A model generated the notes under the pieces. The model did no database searches. It was not told where the DNA came from and saw only the letters and a list, made by a program, of their open reading frames with translations. A stretch of 64,000 nt of DNA from CBDDCX01 sp965226925 (GTDB taxonomy: Bacteria > Gemmatimonadota > Gemmatimonadetes > Longimicrobiales > Gaopeijiaceae). How positions within the stretch are numbered: position 1 is the stretch's first letter; every line of letters begins with the position of its first letter. The position numbers were made by a program, and so were the translations under genes. The DNA lies in NCBI GenBank assembly GCA_965226925.1, contig CBDDEN010000005.1, forward strand, positions 1-64,000, in the 5' to 3' direction. Of the stretch, positions 36,816 through 46,956 are shown in pieces.

Positions 36816-38213
36816 GTGAAGCGTCTGAACCTGCTTGTTGTAGTGCTCTTGCTGCAGTTCGTAGTCGCGTGCGGTGATGGTGGAACTCAGACACCCACCA
36901 GCCCGCCCGCACCCCCCACCAACCGCGCACCGACAGTGTCGACCGCGATTCCAAGCCAGGGCGTGGAAGAGGGAACGGAGGTGACGGTAGATGTCTCCGG
37001 CGCCTTTTCCGATCCCGATGGGGAAGCGTTGAGCTATAGGGCCACCTCGGACGCTTCGAGTGTTGCCGGAGTGAGCGTCTCCGGCAGCAATGTCACGGTG
37101 ACCGGCGAGGCTCCGGGGGCTGCGACCATCACGGTGACGGCGACGGATCCTGGAGGCCTCAGCGCCACCCAGACCTTCGAGGTCACCGTCAACAGAGCTA
37201 ACCAGGCGCCGACAGTGTCGGGCTCGATCCCGGCCCAGACCGTGGCCGTGGGCGAGACGGCTGCGGTGGATGTCTCCGCCTACTTCAGCGATCCGGACGG
37301 GGATGCGCTGAGCTACGCAGCGTCTTCCTCGAACCCGTCGGTGGCTGTCGTTTCCACTTCGGGAGCGACGGTGATGATCACCGCGGTGGCGAAGGGCTCC
37401 GTGACGGTGACCGTGACGGCCACCGATCCCGGCGGCCTCACCGCCACACAGACTCTTGAGGCTACCGTCCCCAACCGGGCGCCGGAGGCGAGGGGCTCGC
37501 TCCCGGACCAGACCGTCCAAGCCGGCCAGACAGCTACGCTCGACGTCTCGCCCTACTTTACCGACGCCGACGGGGACGCGCTGAGCTATGCAGCCGCGAC
37601 GTCCAGCTCCTCCGTCTCGACCGCCTCCGTCTCCGGCGCCGTGGTCACGATCCAGGGTGTCGCGGTCGGTGAAACGACACTGACGGTAACCGCACGGGAC
37701 CCCGACGGGGGCGGCGCAACCCAGCAAGTCAGCGTAACCGTCACACCCCCGGCACCGGACCTGGCATTCGCGGGCGTGTCGCCGGCCTCCGCCACGCTAA
37801 CGCCGGGCAGTTCGGTGACTTTCGCGTTCCGCATCCGCAACCAAGGCACCCTTGCTTCGAGCGCAACGACGATCCGCGCCATGAGGTCGCCGAATCCCAT
37901 CGTCAGCACCCGCGACACCGAGCTCAAATCATACTCGCTTTCATCGCTGGCCGCCTCGCAGGATCTCACTTTCCCGCTAACGATCTCAGTCGAGGCGAGC
38001 ACTGCGGCGGGAACGATCTACATCGGCATGTGCATCGATGCAGTGACGGACGAGTCCAACACGCGCAACAACTGTTCGGAGGGTGCTCGCCTGACCATCA
38101 CCGCGTCTTCGAGTGGGCAGCAGCCGTCCGGCAGCGTATCGGCGGGCGACGGCTCGGCCATTCGAATCCGGGCGTCTCACCCGCGCATTGAAGCGTCCGG
38201 CGGCGACTTCTAA
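36816..38213 (+). CDS. Lipoprotein with three Ig/cadherin-like domains and a CARDB domain
   Basis: GTG 36816 (VKRLNLLVVVLLLQFVVACG, lipobox VVAC) with AAAGG upstream. A Pro/Thr linker precedes three repeats of about 90 residues of the CADG/He_PIG type (NRAPTVSTAIPSQGVEEGTE, FSDPDGEALSYRATS, ITVTATDPGGLSATQTFEVT). A C-terminal CARDB-like domain follows (DLAFAGVSPASATLTPGSSV, FAFRIRNQGTLASSATTIRA, ESNTRNNCSEG). Secreted and anchored in the outer membrane, probably as part of a surface adhesion layer with the LRR proteins on either side. It ends 15 bp before the next gene, so the two are probably co-transcribed. Confidence 0.85.
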   Translation: MKRLNLLVVVLLLQFVVACGDGGTQTPTSPPAPPTNRAPTVSTAIPSQGVEEGTEVTVDVSGAFSDPDGEALSYRATSDASSVAGVSVSGSNVTVTGEAPGAATITVTATDPGGLSATQTFEVTVNRANQAPTVSGSIPAQTVAVGETAAVDVSAYFSDPDGDALSYAASSSNPSVAVVSTSGATVMITAVAKGSVTVTVTATDPGGLTATQTLEATVPNRAPEARGSLPDQTVQAGQTATLDVSPYFTDADGDALSYAAATSSSSVSTASVSGAVVTIQGVAVGETTLTVTARDPDGGGATQQVSVTVTPPAPDLAFAGVSPASATLTPGSSVTFAFRIRNQGTLASSATTIRAMRSPNPIVSTRDTELKSYSLSSLAASQDLTFPLTISVEASTAAGTIYIGMCIDAVTDESNTRNNCSEGARLTITASSSGQQPSGSVSAGDGSAIRIRASHPRIEASGGDF

Positions 38214-38228
38214 GGATCCCAAGCCGAC

Positions 38229-41200
38229 ATGACCGAGATGACAAGTAAACGTCACGTGCACCGCCGGGCAACCACGGCTGCTTGGCACACGCGCCCCCGG
38301 GGGGCCGTGATCCTGGCGGTTGTGGTCGTTGCGGCCTGTGACGAGTCGGTAGTCGCTCCTCCGGCGGCCCTCGTGGCCGCCTCTCCGCCGAGCGCGTTGC
38401 TGTCGCCGGCACCAGCGAGCGACCGCGATATCCTCATCGCGCTCTATGAAACGACGGATGGGCCGAACTGGCTCAACTCCGACAACTGGCTGACCGACGC
38501 ACCACTCGGGGAGTGGTACGGGGTGGATACGGATGCTTCGGGACGCGTTGTACGGCTGGATCTTGTCGGCATGTGGGATAGCGAGAACTCCCAGCAGCTC
38601 CGCCATGGACTATCGGGCGCTATCCCGGCGGAACTGGGCGGGCTGGCCAACCTGGAAGGGCTGTCTCTCGGGAACAACGAGTTGACCGGCCCCATCCCGG
38701 CGGAACTGGGCGGGCTGGCCAACCTGGAATGGCTGTCTCTCGGGAACAACGAGCTGTCCGGCCCCATCCCGGCGGAACTGGGCGGGCTGGCCAACCTGGA
38801 ATGGCTGTCTCTCGGGAACAACGAGCTGTCCGGCCCCATCCCGGCGGAACTCGGCGGCCTGGCCAACCTGGAAAGGCTGTCTCTCGTGAACAACGAGTTG
38901 ACCGGCCCCATCCCGCCGGAGTTGGGCGGGTTGGCCGACGTGCAGGTATTGTCGCTCAATGGCAACGGGCTGACGTCCATCCCGGCGGAACTGGGCGGGC
39001 TGGCCAACCTGGAAGGCCTGTGGCTCAACTCCAACCAGCTGTCGGGCCCCATCCCGGCGGAACTCGGCGGGCTGGCCAACCTGGAAAGGCTGTCTCTCGG
39101 GAACAACGAGCTGTCCGGCCCCATCCCGGCGGAACTCGGCGGGCTGGCCAACCTGGAAAGGCTATATCTCGGCTCCAATGAGCTGACGGGGACCGTGCCG
39201 TTGAGCTTCCTGCAACTCTCGCAGTTGCAGGGGTTCAGATTCGGGGGAAACGCGGGTCTCTGCCTTCCGGCGGACCTTGTCGCCTGGTACGAGGGCATCG
39301 AGGAGCGGGAGGGTCCGGTCTGCCCCGATGCGGAGGTGCTGAGGGCGCTGTACGAAGCGGCGGGCGGGGGAGGCTGGACGAACGCCGATGGGTGGCTTGG
39401 GGACGGTCCTCTCGGCCAGTGGTACGGGGTGGACGTCGATGCGTCGGGCCGCGTGTCCACCGTGGACCTTGAGGGAAACGGTCTCTCGGGCCGCCTGCCT
39501 GACAGGCTCGGCGACTTGGCGGGCCTGACGACGCTGCGGATCGGAGACAACGCTCTGTCCGGACCGCTGCCGTCTTCGCTCGACCGGACGCCGCTCCAGG
39601 AGCTGCGTTACGCGAACACGGACCTGTGCGTCCCGGCCGAAGTGTGGTTTCGGGAGTGGCTGGCCGCCATTCCGCAACACGAAGGCACGGAGGTGCAATG
39701 CCCCCCGCTGTCCGACCGTGGCATCCTCATCGCGCTCTATGACGCGACCGGAGGCCCAGAGTGGACGAACAGCGGCGACTGGTTGACGGATGCGCCGCTG
39801 GGGGAATGGTATGGGGTGAGCACGGATGCGGGCGGCCGGGTCGTGGGCCTGGACCTGCGGTCGAACGGGCTGGAGGGGCCGATTCCGCGAGAGCTGGGCG
39901 GCTTGGCCGAGCTGGAGACACTGATCCTCTTCGAGAACGAGTTGACGGGTTCGATCCCTCCGGAGCTGGGCGCGTTGGCCAAGGCCAAGCTCGTCGTTCT
40001 CGCGGCAAACCAGCTGTCGGGGCCGATCCCGGCGGAGTTGGGCGGGTTGGCCGACGTAGAGGAATTGCATCTCAATGGCAACGGGCTGACGTCCGTCCCG
40101 CCGGAACTGGGCGGCCTGGCCGAGCTGGCGGTGCTGTCGCTTGCATCGAACGAGTTGACGTCCGTCCCGGCGGAACTGGGCGGCCTGGCCAAGCTGGAAG
40201 AACTGCACCTGTTCTTCAACGAGCTGGCGTCCGTCCCGGCGGAACTGGGCCGCTTGGCGAGGCTGCGGGTGCTGGATCTCGAGGGGAACCAGCTGACGTC
40301 CGTCCCGGCGGAACTGGGCCGCTTGGCGAGGCTGCGGGTGCTGTGGCTTAATTCGAACGAGTTGACGTCCCTCCCGCGGGAGTTGGGCGCATTGGGCAGC
40401 TTGCGGTTCCTGTTTCTCCAGAGCAACCAGCTGGCGTCCGTCCCGGGGGAGTTGGGCGCATTGGGCAGCTTGCGGTTCCTGTTTCTCCAGAGCAACCAGC
40501 TGGCGTCCGTCCCGGGGGAACTGGGTGGTCTGGCCGAGCTGGCGGTGCTGTCACTTGCATCGAACGAGTTGACGTCCCTCCCGCAGGAGCTGAGCGAATT
40601 GGACAACTTGCAGGAGCTCTATCTCGACGGGAATCGGCTGACGGACATTCCGCCAGGACTCGGCCGGGGGGCTAGTGCGAAACGGCTCGCCTCCCACGCC
40701 ACCGAGTTGCCGTCCTTCTCCGAGAGGTGGAGCGAATCGGACCATCCGTGGCGGCTGGATTCTGATGAGCACCAGTTGACGTTTGTGGCTCGAAATCAGA
40801 ATAAGTTGGGCACTCTGCTGGCCAGGATGGGACTCGACGGGAACCGGTCGTCGCCGGCCATGCGGTCGCGGGTCGGCAGCTTTGCAAGCTTGGAGATCCT
40901 GGATCTTTCGTCCAACGAGATGAGCGGTTCGCTGCCCGCGGGGTTGGTCGAGCTCACGGGCCTGACGAGTTTGAGCGTCGCCGACAACGCTGGGCTGGCC
41001 GGTGCCCTGCCCTTCGAACTGACGGCGCTCGAGCGCCTCGAGGATCTGCACACGACCGGGACGGGGCTCTGCGCGCCGGCCGACCCCACTCTCCTCGATT
41101 GGCTCGAGGGCGTGACGCGGCAGCGGGTCGCGCTCTGCGGCCGCGGCGGCGACGCGGCCGCCTATCTCACGCAGGTCGTCCAGTCCCGCGAGTTCCCGGT

Positions 41201-42657
41201 GCCACTGGTCGCGGGCGAGCCGGCTTTGCTGCGGGTGTTCGTGACGGCGGAGCGCGCAACCAACGCGGGCATGCCCCCCGTCCGAGCCACGTTTTACCGG
41301 GACGGGGCCATGATCCACGAAGCGGACATTCCCGTAAAGTCCGATCCCATCCCGGCCGCGATCGATGAGAGTTCCCTGTCGAAGTCGGCGAACGCGGAGA
41401 TCCCCGGTTGGGTCATCCAGCCGGGGCTGGAAATCGTGATCGAACCGGATCCGGACGGGACGCTGGACCCGGCACTGGGGGTGGCAGAGCGTATCCCCGC
41501 GACGGGTCGGATGGCGGTGGACGTGCACGCGATGCCGGTGTTCGAGCTGACGCTCGTGCCCTTCCTCTGGGAGGAGAGTCCGGACGCCTCCATTCTGGAG
41601 ATCACGGCCGCCATGGCCGGCGACCCGGAAGGCCACGAGCTGCTGGAACACACACGCCTGCTCCTGCCGGTTGCGGCGATGGACGTGAAGGCGCACGAAT
41701 CTGTCGCGACGCCAACGAACAACGGCTTTGCGATCATGGAGCAGACAGAGATGATCCGGGTCGCGGAGGGCGGACGCGGCCACTACCTGGGGGTAATGGC
41801 GGGACCCACGGCCCGGGCGGTCTCGGCGGCGTGGCGAACGACATCGGAAGCTGGTCGAGCTTCTCGGTCCTCGACTCCAAATCATCGCGCACGAATTCGG
41901 CCACAACCGCAACCTGTACCATGCACCGTGCGGCGGTGCCCTCGGTCCGGACCGGTACTATCCCTATGGCTCAGGGAACATCGGCGCCTGGGGCTACGAT
42001 TCTCGCACCGGCGATTTGGTGCCGCCGGATCAACCGGACCTCATGTCCTATTGCGACCCGCAGTGGATCAGCGACTACCAGTTCACGAACGCGCTCCGGT
42101 ACCGCCTGGAAACCGAGAGCGGCTCCATCCTCGTCGCTGCCGCGGCCCCTCCGCCGGCCGCCTCCGGCCGCGCCCTGCTGCTCTGGGGCGGGCTGGACGG
42201 CGAAGGCGGGCCGTACCTGCGGCCGGCCTTCTTCATTGACGCTCCGCCGACACTGCCAGCGGCCGGCGGCGCGTATTCGCTCACCGGGCGGGACCCCGGC
42301 GGCGCCGAGCTCTTCTCGCTGTCCTTCGCCATGGCGGAGTACACCGACGCGGAAGACGACCGCGCAGGGTTCTCCTTCGCCCTGCCGGTGACGTGGACCG
42401 AGGAGCTGGCGAGCATTACGCTGCAAGGCCCAGAAGGCTCTGCCAGCCTCGACCGCGACACCGACGACCCCGTCACCATCCTACGCGACCCGGCGACAGG
42501 GCAGATCCGAGGCATCTTCGATGGTCCTCCGCCGGCCGCCCTGGCCCCAGGCCCCGCAGCGGCCCCGCTGGCCCCGGGCCCCGCAGCGGCCCCGGGCCAG
42601 GGGTTCGAGGTCCTGTTCAGCCGGGGGATACCGAGCGCGGCGAACGAACAGCGCTGA
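38229..42657 (+). pseudogene. Very large LRR lipoprotein fused to a zinc metalloprotease, two frameshifts before the active site
   Basis: ATG 38229; lipobox ILAVVVVAACDE. The LRR cap (LIALYETTDGPNWLNSDNW) occurs three times (about 38,430, 39,340 and 39,720), each starting an LRR block, for roughly 25 repeats. Early ones are SGPIPAELGGLANLEWLSLG; later ones are the shorter bacterial type (LTSVPAELGRLARLRVLDLE). From about 41,130 a beta-rich region leads to a metalloprotease: IIAHEFGHNRNLYHAPCGG has HExxHxxxxxH zinc ligands and LMSYCDPQWIS a Met-turn, as in M66-like proteases. The frame shifts at about 41,805 (frame 3 to 2) and about 41,872 (frame 2 to 1). The restored protein has about 1,475 residues. 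Either a decayed gene or two assembly errors within 70 bp. Confidence 0.8.
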
Positions 42658-42800
42658 ACTCGGCCGTCAGTGCGACTCGGTCCCTCCAGACAAGGGCGCA
42701 CTGGCCGTCTCGCGGCTCGCTGCAGGCGCAGCACTTCTCGAATGCTTCGCATGGACAACCTCGGGCCAGTCGCGGACGTGTTTGTCTTTGGAACCGGTTG

Positions 42801-42890
42801 CCCCTGGGTGGCCGACGAGTCCAGGGAATGACAGCTCTGGTCGGTCGGAGTGCGGGGCAAGCCACCCAGGGGCGGCCGCGGCCGCCCCTC
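42801..42890. terminator. Inverted repeats downstream of the surface cluster
   Basis: CCCCTGGGTGGC (42801-42812) and GCCACCCAGGGG (42862-42873) form a 12-bp perfect stem. Overlapping it is a 22-bp perfect palindrome at 42,869-42,890 centred on GGCCGCGGCC. Located about 150-230 bp after the LRR-protease stop. A terminator is the simplest reading, but there is no T-run, so it could be another structural element. Confidence 0.4.
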
Positions 42891-42899
42891 CATAGACCT

Positions 42900-43436
42900 C
42901 TAAGAGCGTCTATCGGTGTTTGGGTCAGAACACCGAAGGGAACCGGCTCTCAAATACTCACTGTCGGAGTGATGAACCACCCCGCCGTTCGGCTGTCGTC
43001 GCGAGATCGCCATCGCCAGTGCGCCCTCGACCAGTTCGGCCTGCATGTGCGGCGCCATCGCCCAACCGACGACGTGGCGGCTCCAGGCGTCGAGCACCAC
43101 CGCCAGATACAGCCAGCCAGCCCACATGGGCACGTACGTGAGGTCAAGTCCCGAGTTGTGTGTAAAAGTGAGAGGAAGCTCCTCGATGCTTCGGTTAGGC
43201 TGCCTTGGCGACCTCCTTGGGCTCGAGCGGGAGTAGGGCGGGATGAAGGTGAGCCAGGCACGGCTGATCAGCTTCACGGATTTGCCGCAGGCCAGACCCA
43301 CCTCTGCCTCCCGCAGTGCAGTGATGATCTGCTCCGGAGTGTGTCGCTTCCTTCCCATCCTGACCTCCTCGCTGAAAAGCTTCAGACCAGGTCGATCCTA
43401 ACATTGCACCTGGTCTCGTTTCAGGGGGTCAGGTCA
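42900..43436 (-). mobile_element. Mosaic of at least three broken insertion sequences
   Basis: From left: an IS3-family orfB fragment (about 43,140-42,960, DLTYVPMWAGWLYLAVVLDA, GGVVHHSDSEYL). Then the left 84 bp of the IS256 seen at 56,511 (43,141-43,224, GGTCAAGTCCCGAGTTGTGT). Then a short inverted piece of ISA orfA (about 43,228-43,260). Then the ISA start with orfA codons 1-32 and its terminal repeat (43,261-43,436). One open frame (43,358-42,900) runs through all of them and is a chimera without function. Confidence 0.8.
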
Positions 43437-43993
43437 ACGTTCCCGCGATCGGTGTTGGCTCCAATCTTGCTGGCATCATTAATCTCAAGAGTGAGGCTCT
43501 GTGTACTCTCGGCATCGAGATAGAGTCGCCGCCGAGCGTGCCCGAGCACCTGCGACCAGCCGCGCCGCCTCCGGGAGTTGCAGATGACGGCCTTCCGAGC
43601 GTACTGAGAATAGTCGAATGCAGCCGCATTCGCGCGATTGGATGGATTGCGACCACTGAGCGAACCGAGCCTAATCCGGGCCGTCAGACGGACGCCGCGG
43701 TCTCCTCGAGCTTCCGGTCGAGAATGTCGGCGCCGCCACGTGGGCCTGCCGAAGCGGCGGAGACCGCAAGGCATGAGGAGCGAGGCCATGGGCGAAGCTA
43801 CCGGATAGAGGACCGTTCCACGTGGCAATGGCAAGCCCGTGGTGGCCTTGAACGGCTTCGGTCTACGCGTCCCTCGGATGGGATCTGAGACAACGGCAAG
43901 GATTCCCGCCAATCGACTCCGGCTTTCCGGCTATTGTGACACGATGAAGTCAGATATCGTCCGACGGCAAGTGCGGCAGATCGTGCAGTCCTA
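43437..43993. other. Region with no recognised gene; cassette remnant at its end
   Basis: About 550 bp. A minus-strand frame (43,912-43,421) is open but has no recognisable family. Near 43,965-43,990 the tract GCAGATCGTGCAGTCC matches the leader just upstream of both integrase copies (3,155 and 24,790), then joins the 52-bp repeat. Confidence 0.4.
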
Positions 43994-44045
43994 GTTGAAC
44001 TTAGACGATTTCTTGCCGTGAATCACGCCACCGGTACTCTGCCGA
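43994..44045 (+). repeat. 52-bp repeat, copy 2
   Basis: Exact match to 23,442-23,493. Preceded by integrase-cassette leader sequence and followed by unrelated DNA. Confidence 0.8.
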
Positions 44046-44192
44046 GGCGGCCTAGTACCTAGCTGGCGACAGTCGCGACCCGGAGGCAGGTCCGATCCGT
44101 TGATCCGCCGTGATATTTATTCGGCGCTCGACGACCTTCCCCGGTTGTCGAGCCCGGAGCGATGATAAAGGGTTGCCACGACACGACGATCA

Positions 44193-44480
44193 AGACGGCT
44201 GTCGCTGGGCAGCGAGCGGCTGACCCGACTGCTCAAGAGGCACCGGATCGCGGCCGTGCCGCACGGCTTCAGATCGAGCTTTCGGGACTGGGCGGCCGAG
44301 AAGACGGACCATCCGCGCGAGGTCGTCGAGGCGGCGCTGGCGCACGTGGTCAGTAACAAGGTCGAGGCAGCCTACTTGCGCTCGGACCTGTTCGAGCGTC
44401 GGCACCGGCTCATGGGCGACTGGTCGGCGTACTTGGCCGGCGAGCGTGGAGATGCAGCCGACATCAGGCCGGTCCGTTGA
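44193..44480 (+). pseudogene. P4-type integrase, C-terminal fragment
   Basis: Reads LSLGSERLTRLLKRHRIAAV then PHGFRSSFRDWAAEKTDHPR, with VEAALAHVVSNKVEAAYLRS (Tyr nucleophile) and tail RRHRLMGDWSAYLAGE, stop at 44,478. Only the last about 95 residues remain. It is closest to the intact enzyme at 46,957 and the fragment at 21,823, and marks an earlier island end in this spot. Confidence 0.85.
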
Positions 44481-44650
44481 TCTGAGCTGAACACATATCA
44501 GACGACGGTGTGCGTGCGGGTGCGCCTCTCTCCCTGGTATCGTCGTTCTCCACCTCCGCCTGCTTCAGTAATTTCAGGGGCAGCGGGTGTCTCACTGACA
44601 TCCGCAGAGAGGGCAAAGGGCGGTCAAGCTCGCCCAGGCGAAGCACCTCC

Positions 44651-44775
44651 GCTACAGTCCTTCCTTCTCGTCCTCCAAGAGCTGCTTGAGTTTCTCCAGG
44701 CGTTCTTTCGCAATCGCTTGTGCGGTTCCGCCCAACACAACCCGGATAGATTGTACCTCCGAGGTAGTTAGCTGC
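44651..44775 (-). pseudogene. C-terminal coiled-coil fragment of an unknown gene
   Basis: The minus strand reads QLTTSEVQSIRVVLGGTAQA followed by IAKERLEKLKQLLEDEKEGL and a stop at 44,651. It is a short amphipathic helix end, cut on its N-terminal side by the start of ISA copy 3 at 44,779. Confidence 0.45.
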
Positions 44776-44898
44776 TTCTGACCTGACCCCCTGAAACGAG
44801 ACCAGGTGCAATGTTAGGATCGAGCTGGTCTGAAGCTTTTCAGCGAGGAGGTCAGGAACGGAACCTGTCAACGACAATGGGACACTCTACGGGATTAA

Positions 44899-45906
44899 TT
44901 AGAGAGCAATGTCCTGTGTGGTGAGGGAAGGGATGGGAGGATTGATGAAGACGGCCTCCGGGAGCGGTTTGGGCTTCGGCACACCTCTGACGAAGCGTTC
45001 GGGATGAGCGGCCCATGCTTCGCGGAGCACGGATTTCCTGCCGGCAATGACCTGATCGGCGTTCCCGAAGTGGACCTGCTCGGGGGTGAGCATCGAGATG
45101 CCGCCATGGCGGTGCTCGGCATTGTACCAGCGGAAGAACGATCGACAGAACGTCTTGGCTTGGCCCTGATCCCCGAACCGTCCGGGAAACGAGGGATGGT
45201 ACTTCAAGGTTTTGAACTGAGCCTCGGAAAACGGGTTGTCATCCGACACCTGAGGCCGGCTCAACGAGCGGGTCACGCCGAGGTCAGCGAGAAGTTGAGC
45301 GGTGCATTGGCTCGTCATTGGAGCTCCCCGATCCGAGTGCAGGGTCAGGACCCGGGGCTGGACGCCATGCTTCAGGCAGCTCTGCTGGATCAACCGGCCG
45401 GCCAGGGCCGAGTTCTCCCGGTCCGCCACCATCCAGCCCACGACGTAGCGGCTGTAGATGTCCATGATGACGTAGAGGTAGTCATAGCTCCACTTCTTCG
45501 GCCCGAGCAGCCGCGTGATATCCCAGGACCACACCTGGTTCGGCGCCGTGGCCATCAACTCGGGCTTCTTGTACTCGGGATGGGTGCGCTGCGCCCGGCG
45601 TTCCTGAACCGGCACCTCGGAGGCCAGAACACGATACATCGTGCGTTCGCTGCACAGGTAGACCTCTTCGTCGAGCAGCGTGGCCACCACCTCGGCGGGT
45701 GAGCGGTCCACGAACCGCTCCGAACACAGCGTGTCGAAGACCTCGCCTCGTTCCGTCTCGCTCAATGCCCGGGCGGGCGTCGGGCGGGGCTGCTGTTGCC
45801 CGGTTGATGGGCCTCGACGACGGTACAACGTCGATCGGGAGACCTCGAGGGCCGCGCACGCCGGTTTTACACCGACGTGCTTAGCCAGCTCATCGGCCGC
45901 CTTCAA
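44899..45906 (-). CDS. IS3-family orfB transposase (ISB)
   Basis: 335 residues, intact. HTH_21 region VKPACAALEVSRSTLYRRRG, catalytic D in NQVWSWDITRLLGPKKWSYD, D in PRVLTLHSDRGAPMTS, E in SDDNPFSEAQFKTLKYHPSF. ATG 45906 overlaps the orfA stop by four bases. This subgroup (PELMATAPNQVWSWDIT) usually expresses two separate proteins or a coupled pair. Confidence 0.9.
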   Translation of the reverse strand: MKAADELAKHVGVKPACAALEVSRSTLYRRRGPSTGQQQPRPTPARALSETERGEVFDTLCSERFVDRSPAEVVATLLDEEVYLCSERTMYRVLASEVPVQERRAQRTHPEYKKPELMATAPNQVWSWDITRLLGPKKWSYDYLYVIMDIYSRYVVGWMVADRENSALAGRLIQQSCLKHGVQPRVLTLHSDRGAPMTSQCTAQLLADLGVTRSLSRPQVSDDNPFSEAQFKTLKYHPSFPGRFGDQGQAKTFCRSFFRWYNAEHRHGGISMLTPEQVHFGNADQVIAGRKSVLREAWAAHPERFVRGVPKPKPLPEAVFINPPIPSLTTQDIAL

Positions 45907-46352
45907 GAGTTTGTCCCGTCGTCGAGGCTTATCCCCAGCAGCCCCGCAACTTTTCCCTGCACGTCGATGATCAGGTGTGCCTTCCTGAGCTCATTCTCGA
46001 GCCGTGCGTTTCGCCGCTCCAGCTTGCGTACCTTCTCATCCAGCGGATTTCGCTCCGGCTTGCGGCCGCGTTTCTTCGACAGGGCCTTCAGCGACCCGCT
46101 ATGCGCCGCCTTGCGCCACGTCGTTAGGTGCGACGAGTACAGGCCCTCTCGCCGCAGGAGTTGACCCACCTCGCCGGGCTCGGTGCACCGGTCCGCTTCT
46201 TCGACGATCCGCAGCTTGTACGACGGACTGAACCGCCGCCGTAGCGGCCTATCTACTACCTCCGGGTCCGCAGGAGCTGCCGCGCTTCGCTTGGCCTCCC
46301 CGGTTCCAGGGGCACTACCATTCTCTTCCATTCTCTCTCGCAGTCCCAACAT
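45903..46352 (-). CDS. IS3-family orfA (ISB)
   Basis: 149 residues. An HTH domain (RRRFSPSYKLRIVEEADRCT, QLLRREGLYSSHLTTWRKAA) is followed by a basic linker (LSKKRGRKPERNP) and a leucine-zipper helix (DEKVRKLERRNARLENELRK). Intact and coupled to orfB. Confidence 0.85.
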   Translation of the reverse strand: MLGLRERMEENGSAPGTGEAKRSAAAPADPEVVDRPLRRRFSPSYKLRIVEEADRCTEPGEVGQLLRREGLYSSHLTTWRKAAHSGSLKALSKKRGRKPERNPLDEKVRKLERRNARLENELRKAHLIIDVQGKVAGLLGISLDDGTNS

Positions 46353-46428
46353 GTTCGTTTTCTCTGCCTTCGCCCTACTCTAATTCTTTGCGTGCTCCGT
46401 GTCTCACGTACGTTGGCAGAGAGGGGAA

Positions 46429-46806
46429 GGGAAGGAAGCGACACACTCCGGAGCAGATCATCACTGCAGTGCGGGAGGCAGAGGTCGGTCTGGCCCGCGG
46501 CAAATCCGTGAAGCTGATCAGCCGGGAGCTGGGCATCACCGAGCAGACGTACTACCGGTGGAGGCGGGAGTACGGCGGGATGAAGGTGAGCCAGGCACGG
46601 CGCCTGAAGGAGCTCGAGCGCGAGAACGGGCGCCTGAAGCGAGCAGTGGCGGACTTGACACTGGACAAGCTGATCCTGGAGGAAGCGGCCAAGGGAAACT
46701 TCTGAGCCCCGAGCGCCGATGACGTTGTGTGGTGCGTGTACGCCAGCAGCTCGGGGCGTCGGAGAGGAGAGCGTGCCGGGTGCTCGGGCAGCCACGCACG
46801 ACCCAG
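46429..46806 (+). pseudogene. ISA copy 3, orfA without start codon and orfB 5' end
   Basis: From GGGAAGGAAGCG onward all orfA codons are present (KRHTPEQIITAVREAEVGLA to EEAAKGNF, stop at 46,705), but the ATG was removed by ISB. The orfB start follows and is cut at CGACCCAG (46,799-46,806) by the island. Confidence 0.85.
46799..46806 (+). other. Left direct repeat (attL-like) of the 13.1-kb island
   Basis: CGACCCAG, repeated at 59,917-59,924. Extended comparison: CGACCCAGGAATGGGC here against CGACCCAGCGCTGGGC at the right end, 13 of 16 identical. Both keep CCCA and TGGG as inverted arms, the kind of core a tyrosine recombinase binds. Confidence 0.65.
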
Positions 46807-46956
46807 GAATGGGCAGACTATCTGGACCGGTGTGCAGTATCGTCCAGTTAAGTCCATAAGTGACTGCTATAACAATAGGTTATGGACATACACTAGCAGG
46901 TTACTCCGCTCACAACATCCATTGATATCCGCTACCATCCCTTATATTATGTGGGG

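Larger units (their letters stand above)
44866..46418 (-). mobile_element. IS3-family element (ISB) inserted at the ISA orfA start codon
   Basis: Ends TGTCAACGACAATGGGACAC (44,866-44,885) and, reverse complemented, TGCCAACGTACGTGAGACAC (46,418-46,399) are imperfect inverted repeats starting TG. It carries orfA and orfB with a 4-bp overlap. Short unmatched flanks (ACGGAACC left, GAGAGGGGA right) remain between ISB and the ISA pieces, and no clean target duplication is seen. Confidence 0.85.
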
